Of a stretch of 6,292 nucleotides of DNA, positions 4,887-6,292 are shown piece after piece; position 1 is the stretch's first letter, and each line of letters begins with the position of its first letter. Made by a program: the position numbers and the translations under genes. Below the pieces are notes generated by a model. That model was not told the origin of the DNA and searched no databases. It saw only the letters and a list, made by a program, of their open reading frames with translations. The DNA comes from Candidatus Latescibacteria bacterium 4484_107 (GTDB lineage: Bacteria > Latescibacterota > 4484-107), in assembly GCA_002059205.1 (NCBI GenBank), contig MVCQ01000161.1, forward strand, positions 1 to 6,292, read 5' to 3'.

Positions 4887-6292
4887 TTACCGAACTACAA
4901 AATTGATCAGCCTCTTGGGAACATAAATAATTTTCACAATCCGCTTTCCTTCGGTCAGCTTTTGAATTTTTTCGCGGCTTTGCGCGAGCTGCCCGGCCTC
5001 CTCTTCGGAGAGTTCCACCGGAACCTCGACCGTATCGCGGAGTTTTCCATTGATCTGGATGACGAGGATGAAGGTCTCCGAAGCCAACTGACTTTCGTCC
5101 CACTCAGGCCACGCCTGATCGTGCACGCTGTACGGGCCGCCCAAGCGCTCCCAGAACTCTTCGCCGGAAAACGGGGCAAAGGGCGCCAGCAGCAGTACGA
5201 GATTGCGGATCGCTTCGTCCCATTGCGTTGCGGTGAAGTGTGTCTTCTGCTCTGACATCCAATTGGAGTACTCCATCAAGTGCGCAATGGCCGTGTTGAA
5301 CTTCAGGCTCTCGATGTCCTCCGTGACCGCTTTAATCGCCCTGTGCATCGGCCACAGCGAGGTCCCGGAGCCAAAACCCTTCGGAGGATTCAGCACGTGC
5401 GCCCACACTCTCCCCAGGAATCGGGAGATGCCCCGGATGCCCTGATCGCTGAAATCTCCGCCTTCCTCGAACGGCCCCAAAAACAGCAGATACATCCGCA
5501 GCACGTCCGCTCCGTGCGTCTCGATGTATTCGTCTGGATTCACCACGTTGCCGCGGGATTTGCTCATCTTGGCCCCGTCCTTCAAAATCAACCCGTGGAG
5601 GCGCAGCTTGGTAAAAGGCTCCTCGAAGTCCAGATAGCCCAGGTCGTGGAGCACCATCGTCACGAAGCGGGCGTACAGATGATGGCGGCACACGTGCTCG
5701 ATCCCGCCCATATACATGTTCACCGGCACCCACTGGTGCGTGATCTCCCGCTCGAAGGGACGGTCGTTCCACTCGGTGGAGGGATAGCGCAGGAAATACC
5801 AGGAGGAATCCACGAAGGTATCGGATACATCCGTCTCCCTTCGGGCCGGGCCGCCGCACTTGGGGCATGATGTATTTACAAAGTCCTCGATCTGCGCCAG
5901 GGGAGACTCGCCTGTTCCGAGCGGGCGAAAGTGCTCCACCACAGGTAATTCCACGGGCAGGTCTTCTTCGGGAACCGGCACGATGCCGCATCGATCACAA
6001 TACACCACTGGAATCGGCGGGCCCCAGTAACGCTGACGGGAGATCAGCCAGTCCCGGAGACGGTACGTAGTCCGGGCACGCCCCAATCCCCGCTCTTGGA
6101 GCCATGCCGTAATCTTTCCCTTGGCCTCTTCGGAATCCATCCCGTCAAAAGACGCGGAATGTATCATCGTTCCGTGGCCTTCGTAAGCCTCCTCTTCCAC
6201 GCCCGCTTCGGAGGAGACCACCTCCACGATGGGCAGGTCAAATTTTTTCGCGAATTCCCAGTCCCGCTGATCGTGCGCGGGCACGGCCATAA
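4887..6292 (-). CDS. leuS: Leucyl-tRNA synthetase, C-terminal part (5' end outside window)
   Basis: LeuRS attaches leucine to tRNA-Leu in the cytoplasm, using ATP. About 467 C-terminal residues are visible; the frame is still open at the window edge. The first Met seen (MAVPAHDQRDWEFA) is an internal motif of the CP1 editing domain, not a start. Counting from that Met, the signatures in order are the editing-domain HDQRD (6-10), RQRYWGPPIP near 85-94, a zinc insertion with Cys98/Cys101 and Cys142/Cys145, DTFVDSSWYF (157-166), the catalytic KMSKS loop (241-245), the anticodon-binding helical domain, and a C-terminal domain ending in LINFVVR, a normal LeuRS end. The HIGH motif would lie upstream, outside the window. 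Position 191 reads VPVNMYMGG where the E. coli and Thermus enzymes have VPVDQYIGG, and HVCRHHLY follows where AVLHLLY is usual. The TAA stop directly abuts a 7-base repeat tract. Identification is firm. Confidence 0.97.
   Translation of the reverse strand, partial: MAVPAHDQRDWEFAKKFDLPIVEVVSSEAGVEEEAYEGHGTMIHSASFDGMDSEEAKGKITAWLQERGLGRARTTYRLRDWLISRQRYWGPPIPVVYCDRCGIVPVPEEDLPVELPVVEHFRPLGTGESPLAQIEDFVNTSCPKCGGPARRETDVSDTFVDSSWYFLRYPSTEWNDRPFEREITHQWVPVNMYMGGIEHVCRHHLYARFVTMVLHDLGYLDFEEPFTKLRLHGLILKDGAKMSKSRGNVVNPDEYIETHGADVLRMYLLFLGPFEEGGDFSDQGIRGISRFLGRVWAHVLNPPKGFGSGTSLWPMHRAIKAVTEDIESLKFNTAIAHLMEYSNWMSEQKTHFTATQWDEAIRNLVLLLAPFAPFSGEEFWERLGGPYSVHDQAWPEWDESQLASETFILVIQINGKLRDTVEVPVELSEEEAGQLAQSREKIQKLTEGKRIVKIIYVPKRLINFVVR

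Noticed and set aside
4787..4889. CRISPR-like array
   Set aside because: The units are 7 bases long, contiguous and without spacers, so these are simple tandem repeats.

Overview
The window is a branched-chain amino acid locus read entirely on the minus strand. From high to low coordinates it holds the 3' part of leuS (leucyl-tRNA synthetase), ilvB and ilvN (large and regulatory subunits of acetohydroxyacid synthase), a small PIN-domain toxin / acidic antitoxin-like pair, ilvC (ketol-acid reductoisomerase) and a strong intrinsic terminator. No plus-strand gene is supported; the long plus-strand open frames lie antisense to these conserved genes.

Layout: leuS occupies 6292-4887 and enters the window inside its editing domain. 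A 127-base gap (4886-4760) holds two tracts of 7-base tandem repeats. ilvB (4759-3080) and ilvN (2987-2502) are separated by a 65-base imperfect palindrome. Between ilvN and ilvC lies about 1.2 kb of accessory DNA: a PIN-domain ribonuclease gene (2346-1888), a short frame overlapping its stop codon, and an 85-residue acidic protein (1761-1504). Three same-direction copies of a small dispersed repeat (1306-1370, 1778-1843 and a partial copy at about 2458-2502) sit at the gene borders of this block. ilvC (1255-272) has its own strong ribosome binding site and is followed by the terminator at 148-187. The left end (1-147) holds further 7-base-period DNA and no gene.

Function: IlvB and IlvN condense pyruvate with pyruvate or 2-oxobutyrate. 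IlvC rearranges and reduces the products on the way to valine, leucine and isoleucine, and LeuRS charges leucine onto tRNA. IlvN keeps the residues used for valine feedback in its ACT domain. IlvC has an Asp at the end of its second Rossmann strand and lacks the usual phosphate-binding Arg, so it probably prefers NADH.

Organism: a bacterium with moderately high GC. LeuRS keeps both Cys-X2-Cys pairs of the zinc insertion. Palindromic and 7-base repeats in most gene gaps recall genomes of uncultivated environmental lineages, but I cannot assign a phylum from this window. I see no convincing new multi-gene system. The best leads are the dispersed repeat that brackets the toxin-antitoxin block and the predicted cofactor switch in IlvC.
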